Assembly: GCF_001685395.1 (NCBI RefSeq)
Contig: NZ_CP014167.1
Location: 4,596,001-4,660,000, forward strand
From: Paenibacillus yonginensis
Lineage (GTDB): Bacteria; Bacillota; Bacilli; Paenibacillales; Paenibacillaceae
DNA: 64,000 nt
Reading direction: 5' to 3'
Part shown: piece after piece, positions 18,886-27,193 of the stretch
Position numbering within the stretch: the stretch's first letter is position 1
How the letters are laid out: each line of letters opens with the position of its first letter
Notes under the pieces: generated by a model
Told to the model about the DNA's origin: nothing
The model's input: the letters and a program-made list of their open reading frames with translations, nothing else
Database searches by the model: none
Made by a program: the position numbers and the translations under genes

Positions 18886-19009
18886 AAAAAGGCACATCCA
18901 CGGCTGTATACACAGGTCCGAGGATGTACCTTTACAGATAACAGTGCCTTCAGATTGGTTTAGCTGAAAGACTCCGGATCAATAGCTCCGGTCTTACAGG
19001 AACACTATA
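18886..19009 (-). promoter_or_regulatory. Leader with terminator hairpin upstream of cyclomaltodextrinase
   Basis: On the minus strand a TATAGT -10-like element (19009-19004; no good -35) is followed by an AAGA-CCGG/CCGG-TCTT hairpin (~18968-18995). Next comes a 12-bp hairpin AAAGGTACATCC / GGATGTGCCTTT (18933-18888) running into TTTTTATTTTTTTT, then the gene at 18829. No minus-strand gene lies upstream, so the terminator appears to sit inside the leader. Confidence 0.5.
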
Positions 19010-19113
19010 GCACAGCTTCCTTGCCAAGTTTAAACATAGAAAAAATGCGAATCCGAGAGATATACCGAGCATTACTAAGCATTGACGGCAATAGTTGCCT
19101 AAAATCCATTGTG

Positions 19114-19150
19114 CAAACGTTTTTACATATCAAAGGACGTCGTGTATGAT
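19114..19150 (+). promoter_or_regulatory. malE promoter with overlapping LacI-type operator
   Basis: TTTACA (19122-19127), 17-base spacer, TATGAT (19145-19150). AAACGTTT (19115-19122) overlaps the -35 element. A partial cre-like sequence (GAAGCGCTTTC, ~19163-19173) lies just after the expected transcription start. Confidence 0.6.
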
Positions 19151-19243
19151 GGTGGCCAGAATGAAGCGCTTTCGAAATCGCAAATTCGGCATATTACAGC
19201 CTTAAAAGAGTAAATGATGGGATTTTTGCTGCCGTTTGTGGAA

Positions 19244-19258
19244 TCGTTTGCGCAAATT
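19244..19258 (+). promoter_or_regulatory. Second LacI-type operator in the malE leader
   Basis: CGTTTGCGCAAATTT, the exact reverse complement of 15728-15742 in the pgmB promoter. Located ~50 bases before the malE start, so it could act as a downstream roadblock or looping site. Confidence 0.6.
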
Positions 19259-19308
19259 TATTAGCTTGCTAATTGATTTAATAAACGTACAAGAGAGGGG
19301 TTAATCAA

Positions 19309-20634
19309 GTGATGAAGATGAAAAAGTTTATGGTCACGCTGGCCGCGCTGACACTGGCAGTATCCGTTACGGCATGCGGGTCCGGCAATAATGGGGGCAA
19401 TGCTGCAGCCAACAATGGAGGCAATGCAGCTAATGAGAGCGCAGCAAACGCAAGCGCTGACAATTCGGGAGGCGGAGCAGCTATCGCTCCTGAGGACGGC
19501 GCGCAGCTGCTTGTCTGGGAGAGTAAGGAAGAAAGAGCTTATACCGAAGAAATCGCCAAGCAGTTTACGGACAAATACGGCGTTCCTGTCAAAATCGAAG
19601 AAGTATCGCCTGCCGATCAGGTAACCAAACTTACCCAGGACGGTCCGTCCGGGCTTGCCGCAGACGTTGTTGTTTTCCCTCACGATAACCTGGGCAGAGC
19701 TGTGGAAGCGGGACTGCTGCTCGAAAATGACGATTTTGCAGAGGAAACGACCAACAATAATACAGAAGTTTCCATCCAGGCTGTCACGTATGATGGCGTG
19801 CTGTACGGATACCCTAGATCCGCTGAAACCTACGCTCTTTATTACAACAAGGATCTGGTCAAAGAAGCGCCAAAAACATTTGATGATGTTATTGCTTTCG
19901 GCAAAACCTTTACCGACAAATCCAAAAACAGATACGGCATTATGTGGGAAACGGGCAACATGTATTTCAATTATCCGTTCATCGCTACAACCGGCGGTTA
20001 CATTTTCGGCAGCAACGGCACGGATAAAAACGATATTGGCATCAACAACGCCGGTGCCATTGAAGGCCTGAAAACTTATGTAGCTTTGAAAGAAGTGCTG
20101 CCGGTCAAGAGCGGCGACATCAACCCGGACATTAAACGCAGCTTGTTCAACTCAGGCGATGTAGCCATGGACATTAACGGTCCTTGGGAGCTGGCTGGCT
20201 ACAAAGAGGCGCTTGGCGACAAGCTGGGGATCGCTCCAATTCCTAGCATCGGCGGCAAACCGGCCATTTCTTTCTCCGGCATCAAAGCCTGGTATGTCAA
20301 CTCTTTTACGCAGTATCCGAATGCGGCCAAATTGTTTGCTGAATTTGCAACAACCAAAGACGCTCAGCTTATTCTGAACGAAAAAGTCGGCTCCGTTCCA
20401 ACCAACAAAGAAGCGCTGGAGTCGGATCAAATCAAAAACGATCCTTACGTGTCCGCTTTTGCCGAGCAGACTCAAAACTCCCAGCCGATGCCTTCCATCG
20501 CGGAAATGGGCAACGTCTGGTCGCCGGTAAACGCCGCGCTACCTGAAATCTGGGACAACGGCAAAGATCCGCAGCAGGCTATGGACAAAGCTGCTCAGCA
20601 GATCAAGGATTTGAACAACGGCTCAGGCCAATAA
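19309..20634 (+). CDS. malE: Maltose/maltodextrin ABC transporter, substrate-binding lipoprotein
   Basis: 441 aa counting the GTG at 19309 (ATG 19312 is equally possible; GAGAGGGG lies at 19293-19300). A lipoprotein signal peptide ends in V-T-A-C (Cys22 from the ATG), followed by an Asn/Ala-rich spacer. The body is a family-1 solute-binding protein: W-E-S-K-E-E near the start of the mature domain, then D-G-P-S-G, Y-P-R-S-A-E-T-Y-A-L-Y-Y-N-K and A-M-D-I-N-G-P-W-E resemble MalE/MdxE proteins. Anchored outside the membrane, it delivers maltodextrins to MalFG. A strong GC hairpin follows, separating it from malF. No ATPase is encoded here; a shared MsmX-type ATPase elsewhere is expected. Confidence 0.9.
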   Translation: MMKMKKFMVTLAALTLAVSVTACGSGNNGGNAAANNGGNAANESAANASADNSGGGAAIAPEDGAQLLVWESKEERAYTEEIAKQFTDKYGVPVKIEEVSPADQVTKLTQDGPSGLAADVVVFPHDNLGRAVEAGLLLENDDFAEETTNNNTEVSIQAVTYDGVLYGYPRSAETYALYYNKDLVKEAPKTFDDVIAFGKTFTDKSKNRYGIMWETGNMYFNYPFIATTGGYIFGSNGTDKNDIGINNAGAIEGLKTYVALKEVLPVKSGDINPDIKRSLFNSGDVAMDINGPWELAGYKEALGDKLGIAPIPSIGGKPAISFSGIKAWYVNSFTQYPNAAKLFAEFATTKDAQLILNEKVGSVPTNKEALESDQIKNDPYVSAFAEQTQNSQPMPSIAEMGNVWSPVNAALPEIWDNGKDPQQAMDKAAQQIKDLNNGSGQ

Positions 20635-20677
20635 GCAGGCTGATTTATAACGGGCATTAACGGACCATAAGAAGAAC

Positions 20678-20704
20678 GCCCGCCGCTGAACGCCAGCGGC
20701 GGGC
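20678..20704 (+). other. Intercistronic hairpin between malE and malF
   Basis: Perfect 11-bp GC stem (GCCCGCCGCTG / CAGCGGCGGGC) with a 5-base loop and no T-run. It probably protects the malE 3' end or partly attenuates, giving more binding protein than permease. Confidence 0.65.
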
Positions 20705-20739
20705 CCTTCCATGGTTGGCGTGAAGGGAAGGAGAAGAGA

Positions 20740-22041
20740 ATGGACCGACACCGCAACAAAGCCACTGTACTGTCGATCATAAGCATGGGATTGGGACAAA
20801 TATATAACTGCCAATTCATCAAAGGCATCCTTTATCTGCTCGTCGAAGCAGCGGGGATTTTCTATTTCAGCAGCACGCTCGGCCGGGCGCTGTGGGGAAT
20901 AACGACGCTGGGCGAAACGGCCCGCCACAAGGTGCACGGCAAATTCGTCAACGGGGACCACTCGATTTATTTGCTGGTGCAGAGCTTGATCACCTTGATT
21001 TTCCTGGCGATCTTTATTTTGATTTATGTCATAAATGTCCGCGATGCCCGCAAAACGGCGGCGGAACGGGAGAAGGGCATTCCCCCTCACAATTTCAAGC
21101 GTTCACTGCGCTACCTGATGGATTATAAATTTGCCCAGGCCTTTTTGGCTTTGCCGGCCGTAGGCATCTTGTTTTTTACGATTATGCCGATCATCTTTAT
21201 GATTCTGCTGGCGTTTACCAACTACTCCTCGCCGGATCACATTCCGCCGGCCAAGCTGGTTGACTGGGTCGGCTTCCAGACGTTCCGGGACCTGGTGGCG
21301 CTCAAATCGTGGAGCCATACGTTCTTCGGCGTGCTGATCTGGACGATTATCTGGGCCGTCTTGTCTACGGTGACGACTTATTTCGGCGGATTGCTTGTTG
21401 CGCTGCTGATCAATCAGCAGGGGATTAAATTCAAGGGCTTCTGGAGAACGATCCTTATTATTCCTTACGCCATTCCGCAGCTGATTTCGCTGCTCGTTAT
21501 GCGCAACATGTTTAACGGCCAGTTCGGGCCGATCAACCAGTATCTGGGCTACTTCGGACTGAAGGGACTGCCTTGGCTGACGGATCCGTTCTGGGCCAAA
21601 GTAACGGTCATCGTCGTCAACATGTGGGTGGGCATTCCGGTGTCCATGATCCTGATTATGGGCGTGCTGACCACGATCCCACGCGACATGTACGAAGCGG
21701 CCGAGGTCGACGGGGCGACGGGCTTCCAGAAATTCAGAATCGTCACGCTGCCGATGATTTTGTTCTCGACCGCACCTACGCTGATCATGCAGTTCGCGGG
21801 CAATATCAACAATTTCAACGCGATCTTCCTGCTGACCAACGGCAATCCGGTCGTCGGGGATTACCAGTACGCGGGCGCTACGGACCTGCTCGTGACCTGG
21901 CTGTACAAACTGACGCTCGACCAGAACAAATACAACATGGCTTCCGCCGTCGGCATCATCATCTTCCTGATTATCGCTTCGTTCTCCATCTACAATTACC
22001 GCAGAACTAAGTCGTTTAAAGAGGAGGATATGATCCAATGA
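20740..22041 (+). CDS. malF: Maltodextrin ABC transporter permease MalF
   Basis: 433 aa. An N-terminal extension with two or three hydrophobic segments and a basic linker (~residues 1-125) precedes the MetI-type permease core. The ATPase-coupling EAA loop E-A-A-E-V-D-G-A-T-G-F-Q-K-F is intact in the last third. It pairs with MalG as the heterodimeric channel. AAGGAG lies shortly upstream of ATG 20740. The 3' end overlaps malG by ATGA (22038-22041). The N-terminal extension is typical of MalF/MdxF proteins. Confidence 0.9.
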   Translation: MDRHRNKATVLSIISMGLGQIYNCQFIKGILYLLVEAAGIFYFSSTLGRALWGITTLGETARHKVHGKFVNGDHSIYLLVQSLITLIFLAIFILIYVINVRDARKTAAEREKGIPPHNFKRSLRYLMDYKFAQAFLALPAVGILFFTIMPIIFMILLAFTNYSSPDHIPPAKLVDWVGFQTFRDLVALKSWSHTFFGVLIWTIIWAVLSTVTTYFGGLLVALLINQQGIKFKGFWRTILIIPYAIPQLISLLVMRNMFNGQFGPINQYLGYFGLKGLPWLTDPFWAKVTVIVVNMWVGIPVSMILIMGVLTTIPRDMYEAAEVDGATGFQKFRIVTLPMILFSTAPTLIMQFAGNINNFNAIFLLTNGNPVVGDYQYAGATDLLVTWLYKLTLDQNKYNMASAVGIIIFLIIASFSIYNYRRTKSFKEEDMIQ

Positions 22042-22883
22042 GCGGCATGAAAATGAAAAAAACGATTCGCCTCACCCTCAGCTATATCGTGCTTGTCCTG
22101 TTAGCGGTCACGGCCGTTTATCCGGCGCTTTGGGTCGTGCTCGGCTCACTCCGCCCGGGTAAATCGCTGTACAGCAAAACGTTGATTCCGGAGCATTTTA
22201 CGCTGGATCATTACAAGGAGCTCTTCACCTCCAATACGATCCTGTTCGGGCAATGGTACATGAATACGCTGAAGATCGCCGTGTGCTCCATGCTGATCGG
22301 CGTGCTGCTCACGCTGCTGACCAGCTACGCGGTGTCGCGGTTCCGCTTCCGCGGGCGTCAGACGGCGCTGTCGACCATCCTCATTCTCGGCATGTTCCCG
22401 GGCTTTATGAGTATGATCGCCATCTATTTGCTGCTTAAGGAATTTCATCTGCTGGACACTCATCTTGCGCTTATTATCGTGTATGCGGCGGGAGCGCCGC
22501 TTGGCGGGACGTTTATCGCCAAAGGGTTTCTTGATACCATTCCGAGAACACTGGACGAAGCGGCCAAAATCGACGGCGCCAGCAATATGATGATTTTTAC
22601 CCGGATCATTCTGCCGCTCTCCAAACCGATGCTGACTTACATGGCGCTGACGCAATTCGTCGGCCCGTGGGTCGATTTTATCTTCGCAAGGCTTGTGCTG
22701 CGGACCAAAGAGAACTGGACGCTGGCCGTCGGGCTGTACGACATGGTGTCATCGAATCAGAACACGAACTTCACGGTGTTCTCGGCGGGCGCGGTGCTGA
22801 TTGCGATTCCGATCACGGTGCTGTTCATGTTCCTGCAGCGGCTCCTGGTCGACGGACTCACGTCGGGGGCGAGCAAAGGCTAG
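22038..22883 (+). CDS. malG: Maltodextrin ABC transporter permease MalG
   Basis: 281 aa, six predicted membrane helices. The EAA loop reads L-D-E-A-A-K-I-D-G-A-S-N, and the C-terminus L-V-D-G-L-T-S-G-A-S-K-G is characteristic of MalG-type sugar permeases. It is translationally coupled to malF through the ATGA overlap. It is the last gene of malEFG: a terminator follows at 22931-22961, and directly behind its T-tract a group II intron is inserted. Confidence 0.92.
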   Translation: MSGMKMKKTIRLTLSYIVLVLLAVTAVYPALWVVLGSLRPGKSLYSKTLIPEHFTLDHYKELFTSNTILFGQWYMNTLKIAVCSMLIGVLLTLLTSYAVSRFRFRGRQTALSTILILGMFPGFMSMIAIYLLLKEFHLLDTHLALIIVYAAGAPLGGTFIAKGFLDTIPRTLDEAAKIDGASNMMIFTRIILPLSKPMLTYMALTQFVGPWVDFIFARLVLRTKENWTLAVGLYDMVSSNQNTNFTVFSAGAVLIAIPITVLFMFLQRLLVDGLTSGASKG

Positions 22884-22930
22884 GGGCGCACCCGCGCATC
22901 AAGAGGAATTATCATCACTGTAATCAAGGT

Positions 22931-22961
22931 GCAGACTGGAGCGATCCAGGCTGCCCTTTTT
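22931..22961 (+). terminator. malEFG terminator, also the group II intron insertion site
   Basis: Stem GCAGACTGG / CCAGGCTGC (one mismatch) followed by CCTTTTTA. The intron 5' end GTGTG starts at 22963, the arrangement expected for group IIC introns, which recognise terminator stem-loops. Confidence 0.75.
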
Positions 22962-22962
22962 A

Positions 22963-24864
22963 GTGTGCCACGCATGGCGATTAACTAGGTGGTGAAAGTC
23001 CACTGTGGGGGTTTGTAGTTACCAACCACTAGCCAAGAGCAAGGGTGTCCACCGCGAGGTGGAATCCAAAGGAAGCTGGAGGCAAACTTCCGGCCCAAGG
23101 AACACGAACATCATCAGGCATAGGATACGGGATGAGTCTGCTAAACAAGACGAAGTCCAATTAACTACACGGACGTACCAATGTAAATGATGTGGGTATA
23201 TGGAAGGAAAGTGAATCGTCTTACCGTGGGAGGTCTCATGGACGTGAGGAGATGCACTTCGAATCACGGTTGAAACAAGATTTATCATGAGAAGTCAGCA
23301 GACGCCATAGTACCGCGAACAGTCGACGGTTCGAGGGAAGGGCTGAACCTTAGGAGGTGAAGTCAATGAAAGTTACCGAAACAGGAGCCAAGGGCAGCCA
23401 ACTTCTAACGGAAGACTCTTTGCAAAAGAATAGTGCGGAACACGAAGGATATGCGGGAGTGCACAGTCCTGCGAGGATAACCGAAACCGACGACACCAAC
23501 GCAACCGAGTCGAAGGACCGGTTGCTTGAGAAAATCGTTAGCAGGGACAACTTGAACGAAGCATTCAAGAGAGTCAAAGCGAACAAGGGATCGCACGGAA
23601 TCGACGGGATGGGAGTAGATGAACTTCTACAATATCTCAGAGACAACGGCGAGACCATCAAGCAACTGATCTTGGGCGGCAAGTACCGCCCGAATCCCGT
23701 TCGAAGGGTAGAGATTCCCAAAGAGAACGGAAAGAAGAGAAACCTTGGCATCCCAACAGTGGTTGACCGAGTCATCCAGCAGGCAATCGCCCAAGTGCTT
23801 ACGCCAATTTATGAGAGGCAGTTTTCAGACAACAGCTACGGATTCCGACCCAAACGGAGCGCACACCACGCGATGAAACGAAGCCAACAATACGTGCAAG
23901 AGGGATATCGTTACGTGGTGGATATGGACTTGGAGAAATACTTTGACACCGTCAACCAAAGCAAGCTTATCGAGGTGCTTTCAAGAACGATCAAAGACGG
24001 ACGAGTGATCTCGCTCATCCATAAGTATCTCCGGGCGGGAGTCGTCGTGAAGCATAAGTTTGAGGACACGGAAATCGGCGTACCGCAGGGAGGGAACCTA
24101 AGTCCGATTCTCAGCAATATCATGCTGAATGAATTGGACAAGGAACTGGAAGCAAGAGGACATCGATTCGTGCGATACGCAGACGATATGCTCATATTCT
24201 GCCGGAGCAGGAGGAGTGCGGAGCGTACCCTGACGAAAATTCTCCCTTACATCGAGAAGAAGTTGTTTCTCAAGGTAAACCGGGAGAAAACGATTGTGGA
24301 CGATGCGACAAAAGTTAAATTTCTTGGCTTCTCATTCTACCAGAGCAAAGGGGAAACGCGGGTCAGAATCCATCCCAAATCCGTATCCAAGATGAAAGCT
24401 AAAGTGAAAGAGCTAACGTCGAGAAGCAACGGAATGGGCAACACCGACCGGGCGCTGAAGCTTAGGCGTTACATCATGGGATGGGTAAATTATTTCAAGC
24501 TTGCTGACATGAAACAACTACTCCAAACCACTGATAAATGGATGAGAAGGCGTATCCGAATGGTCTTCTGGAAGCAATGGAAACGAGTGAGGACGAAACT
24601 CGAAAGGCTTATATCGCTCGGAATTCATGAACAGAAGGCGTGGGAATACGCAAACACAAGAAAGGGCTATTGGAGAATCTCCAATAGCCCAATCCTCTCG
24701 AAGTCCCTCGGTAACAATAGGCTGAAGAACCTCGGATTCCTTTTCTTTTCTGATTATTATCGACAAGTTACTGCGCATTCCTAATGGAACCGCCGTATAC
24801 CGAACGGTACGTACGGTGGTGTGGGAGGTCGGCTGCCCAATTAATGGGTAGCCTCCTACCCGAT
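22963..24864 (+). mobile_element. Group IIC intron (full length, ~1.9 kb)
   Basis: The 5' end GTGTG fits the group II GUGYG consensus. About 400 bases of structured RNA (domains I-III) precede the intron-encoded protein. Domain V is recognisable at about 24789-24820 (ACCGCCGTA ... TACGGTGGT), with the CGC-type catalytic triad usual in class C. Domain VI follows (about 24822-24862), ending ...CCGAT, so the 3' boundary is placed at ~24864 (uncertain by a few bases). It lies immediately downstream of the malEFG terminator on the same strand. All parts look intact, so it may still be mobile. Confidence 0.85.
23366..24784 (+). CDS. ltrA: Group II intron reverse transcriptase/maturase
   Basis: 472 aa from ATG 23366, with TAGGAGGTGA ending six bases upstream; an in-frame GTG at 23357 sits inside that ribosome site. 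RT blocks are intact: D-G-M near residue 80, R-R-V-E-I-P-K, G-F-R-P, V-V-D-M-D-L-E-K-Y-F-D (Asp186) and the active-site Y-A-D-D (271-274). The maturase X domain follows (Y-I-M-G-W-V-N-Y-F, then R-R-R-I-R and W-K-R-V-R-T). There is no H-N-H endonuclease domain, as in class C proteins such as GsI-IIC RT, which it closely resembles. It resides in domain IV and its stop codon lies five bases before domain V. It promotes splicing and retrohoming. Confidence 0.93.
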   Translation: MKVTETGAKGSQLLTEDSLQKNSAEHEGYAGVHSPARITETDDTNATESKDRLLEKIVSRDNLNEAFKRVKANKGSHGIDGMGVDELLQYLRDNGETIKQLILGGKYRPNPVRRVEIPKENGKKRNLGIPTVVDRVIQQAIAQVLTPIYERQFSDNSYGFRPKRSAHHAMKRSQQYVQEGYRYVVDMDLEKYFDTVNQSKLIEVLSRTIKDGRVISLIHKYLRAGVVVKHKFEDTEIGVPQGGNLSPILSNIMLNELDKELEARGHRFVRYADDMLIFCRSRRSAERTLTKILPYIEKKLFLKVNREKTIVDDATKVKFLGFSFYQSKGETRVRIHPKSVSKMKAKVKELTSRSNGMGNTDRALKLRRYIMGWVNYFKLADMKQLLQTTDKWMRRRIRMVFWKQWKRVRTKLERLISLGIHEQKAWEYANTRKGYWRISNSPILSKSLGNNRLKNLGFLFFSDYYRQVTAHS

Positions 24865-24916
24865 TTATCCGAAGGAAAAAGCTCGTTTGGCATCCAGCAG
24901 ACAGTAGGGGGTACGG

Positions 24917-27106
24917 ATGATGAAGAAGACAGATAAGCATACAGATAAGAATAAAGAGAAAGAGACGAAGAACGAGGACAAGAATGAGAAGGGCGTTAAT
25001 GAGCGGCGGAAAAACAGACCCGAACGCCATCTTGGCGTCCATTCGGTAGGAGCCAGGCTGTTTGCCGTGTTGTTTGCGGCGATGGTAGCGGTTTCGACGA
25101 TTCTGGGCGTCGTCTCCTATCAGACGGCTAAGGGAATCATCAAAAGCCAGGTCAGCAGCGCTTCCCGACAGGCGGTGAGCCAGGCGGCAGACAAGCTAGA
25201 CTTCCTGTTCGCCGAATACGAAACGTCCTCCCGGCAGTTGGCTGTAGACCAGATGCTGAAAGCTGATCTGGAGACGGTTGCCCTGCCGGAAGAAGAGACC
25301 GGAACCGTACGGAGGACGGAAGCGGAGAAACGGATCAAGCAAAAGCTTGATGGACTCGCCGGTTCGGACGACCGGCTGGCTGGCGTCAGGCTGGTCTCTG
25401 TCCAGGGAAGGACAGCTTACCAATCTTCGGGTTCGCCGGCTTACCGGGCAGACGAAGCCGTTGCCAGCCGGCTGAAGCAAGTCGATCAAAGCGGAGGGCA
25501 GCCGGTTTGGTTCCCGACGATGGTGCAAGGTTTCTTTGACAACAGCACGGAGCCGGTGTTCGCCATGGGCAGGCTGCTGAAAAATCTGCAGAAGCCGGAG
25601 GCAGCTTTTATCCTGCTGTACGAGTTCAAAGCTGCTTCGCTGGACAAGGTATTGTCCGGTCTCGGCATTGGAACGAGCGGGGAGACGCGGCTTCTGTCCC
25701 CGGACGGCGGCATCGTTTATGCCGCGGAAGACAAGCTGCTCGCAACCAGCTCCGATATCCGGCCCGGGAATACCGAAGGGAGCAACGCGGTTAAAGGGCA
25801 AGGGCAGCAAGCCAAACAGCAGGAAGGATTCACGATTCAACAGGATAAGAAGGGCAGGGCGCAGTGGGTTGTTTACCGCCAGCTCGGAACCAACGGTTGG
25901 ACCCTGGTTGGGTTTGCGCCGGAGCGTGATTTCCTCAGCGCAGCCAACCGTCTGCTGCTGATTACGCTGGCGGTTACGCTGGGGGCGGCTGCGATGGCTG
26001 CCGGGGTTGGCTTTTATGTGGCGCGTATGGTCCGCAAACCGCTGGGCCAGCTCTACGGTTTGATGGAAGAGGCTGAACAAGGTGATCTGCAGGTCCGAAC
26101 CTCCTTTAAGTCCCGGGACGAATTCGGCTTGCTGGGACAAAGCTTCAACCGGATGATGGAGCGCATTTCCGGTCTGGTTGGACAAGCACACGGGTCATCG
26201 GAAGGGGTGCTGCGCACCTCCGAGGAGCTGGCTCAGGCAGCGCGCCGGACCTCTGAAACGGCGGGGGAGGTGGCTGGCGTTACGCGGGAAATCGCGGTTG
26301 GCGCAGCCTGCCTGGCCGAAGACGCCGATAAAGGCGGCGAGGTGGTCGAAGCCGTCGGCGAAGGCATGGAGCGGATGAGCGAAGCCAATCGCAGGATGGA
26401 GGGAGCAGCCCGCAGGGTATCCGCTATCAGCGGCGAAGGCTCCGGCTACATGCGCGAGCTGGTTGAGAAGACGGAAGCCGCCTCCTCCATGGCCGGCGAA
26501 TTGAACCTTACGGCTGACAAGCTGCGCAGAAATACGGAGCTGATCCGGTCCATCCTGGCGCCTATGTCGGAGATGACCAAGCAGACGCAGATTCTGGCGC
26601 TGAATGCCTCTATCGAAGCGGCCAGGGCCGGCGAAGCAGGCCGGGGGTTCAAGGTGATTGCGGAGGAAATCCGCAGGTTGTCCGAGCAGTCCGAGGCTTC
26701 CATTAGCCATGTAGCGCAAATGATCGAGGAAATCGGGAGCGACACGGAACAAACAGCCGGCGTCGTTTCCAAGATTTCCCCGCTATTTGCAGGGCAGCTC
26801 GGCTCTGTGCGGGAAGCTGCCGGTATATTCGGCAGCGTGGCCGAGGAGATGGAGCAGTTCCTGGCGCATATAGGCCGTTCATCGGCGGCGCTGGAAGAGC
26901 TGACCTCTGCGCAGGAGGTTTTGCAGCGCACGATGTTCAGCGTCGGGGCTTCGGTGCAGCAGACGAGCGCGGCTACGGAAGAGGCAGCGTCCATGTCCGC
27001 GCTTCAGTTTAAGGTCAGCGAGCAGCTGGTCGAGCTTTCCGCGCGGCTGGAGGGGCTGGCTGGTTCGATGCAGCGGTCGCTGGTGCATTTCCGCAAAGAA
27101 ACCTAA
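24917..27106 (+). CDS. Methyl-accepting chemotaxis protein
   Basis: 729 aa. An unusually long, highly charged cytoplasmic N-terminus (~40 Lys/Asp/Glu-rich residues) precedes TM1 (~46-67). An extracytoplasmic Cache-like sensor domain is followed by TM2 (~345-369), HAMP (M-V-R-K-P-L-G-Q-L) and the coiled-coil signalling domain. The conserved hairpin tip I-L-A-L-N-A-S-I-E-A-A-R-A-G-E-A-G-R-G-F-K is intact and should bind CheA/CheW. Two start codons, ATG 24917 and 24920, follow TAGGGGG. It sits directly behind the intron and the malEFG operon. Whether it senses maltose is only a guess from position. Confidence 0.9.
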   Translation: MMKKTDKHTDKNKEKETKNEDKNEKGVNERRKNRPERHLGVHSVGARLFAVLFAAMVAVSTILGVVSYQTAKGIIKSQVSSASRQAVSQAADKLDFLFAEYETSSRQLAVDQMLKADLETVALPEEETGTVRRTEAEKRIKQKLDGLAGSDDRLAGVRLVSVQGRTAYQSSGSPAYRADEAVASRLKQVDQSGGQPVWFPTMVQGFFDNSTEPVFAMGRLLKNLQKPEAAFILLYEFKAASLDKVLSGLGIGTSGETRLLSPDGGIVYAAEDKLLATSSDIRPGNTEGSNAVKGQGQQAKQQEGFTIQQDKKGRAQWVVYRQLGTNGWTLVGFAPERDFLSAANRLLLITLAVTLGAAAMAAGVGFYVARMVRKPLGQLYGLMEEAEQGDLQVRTSFKSRDEFGLLGQSFNRMMERISGLVGQAHGSSEGVLRTSEELAQAARRTSETAGEVAGVTREIAVGAACLAEDADKGGEVVEAVGEGMERMSEANRRMEGAARRVSAISGEGSGYMRELVEKTEAASSMAGELNLTADKLRRNTELIRSILAPMSEMTKQTQILALNASIEAARAGEAGRGFKVIAEEIRRLSEQSEASISHVAQMIEEIGSDTEQTAGVVSKISPLFAGQLGSVREAAGIFGSVAEEMEQFLAHIGRSSAALEELTSAQEVLQRTMFSVGASVQQTSAATEEAASMSALQFKVSEQLVELSARLEGLAGSMQRSLVHFRKET

Positions 27107-27112
27107 AAAAAA

Positions 27113-27153
27113 GGCGGTCCCAAAGTCTATAGAGACTAGGGATCGTCTTTTTT
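27113..27153. terminator. Bidirectional terminator between MCP and cyclomaltodextrinase 2
   Basis: GGCGGTCCC / GGGATCGTC stem with an inner AGTCT/AGACT stem, T-run TTTTTT on the plus strand and eight T on the minus strand. Confidence 0.85.
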
Positions 27154-27193
27154 CTGAAGGGGGGAGAAGCTGATTTAATCCCTGCGGGGCTGG

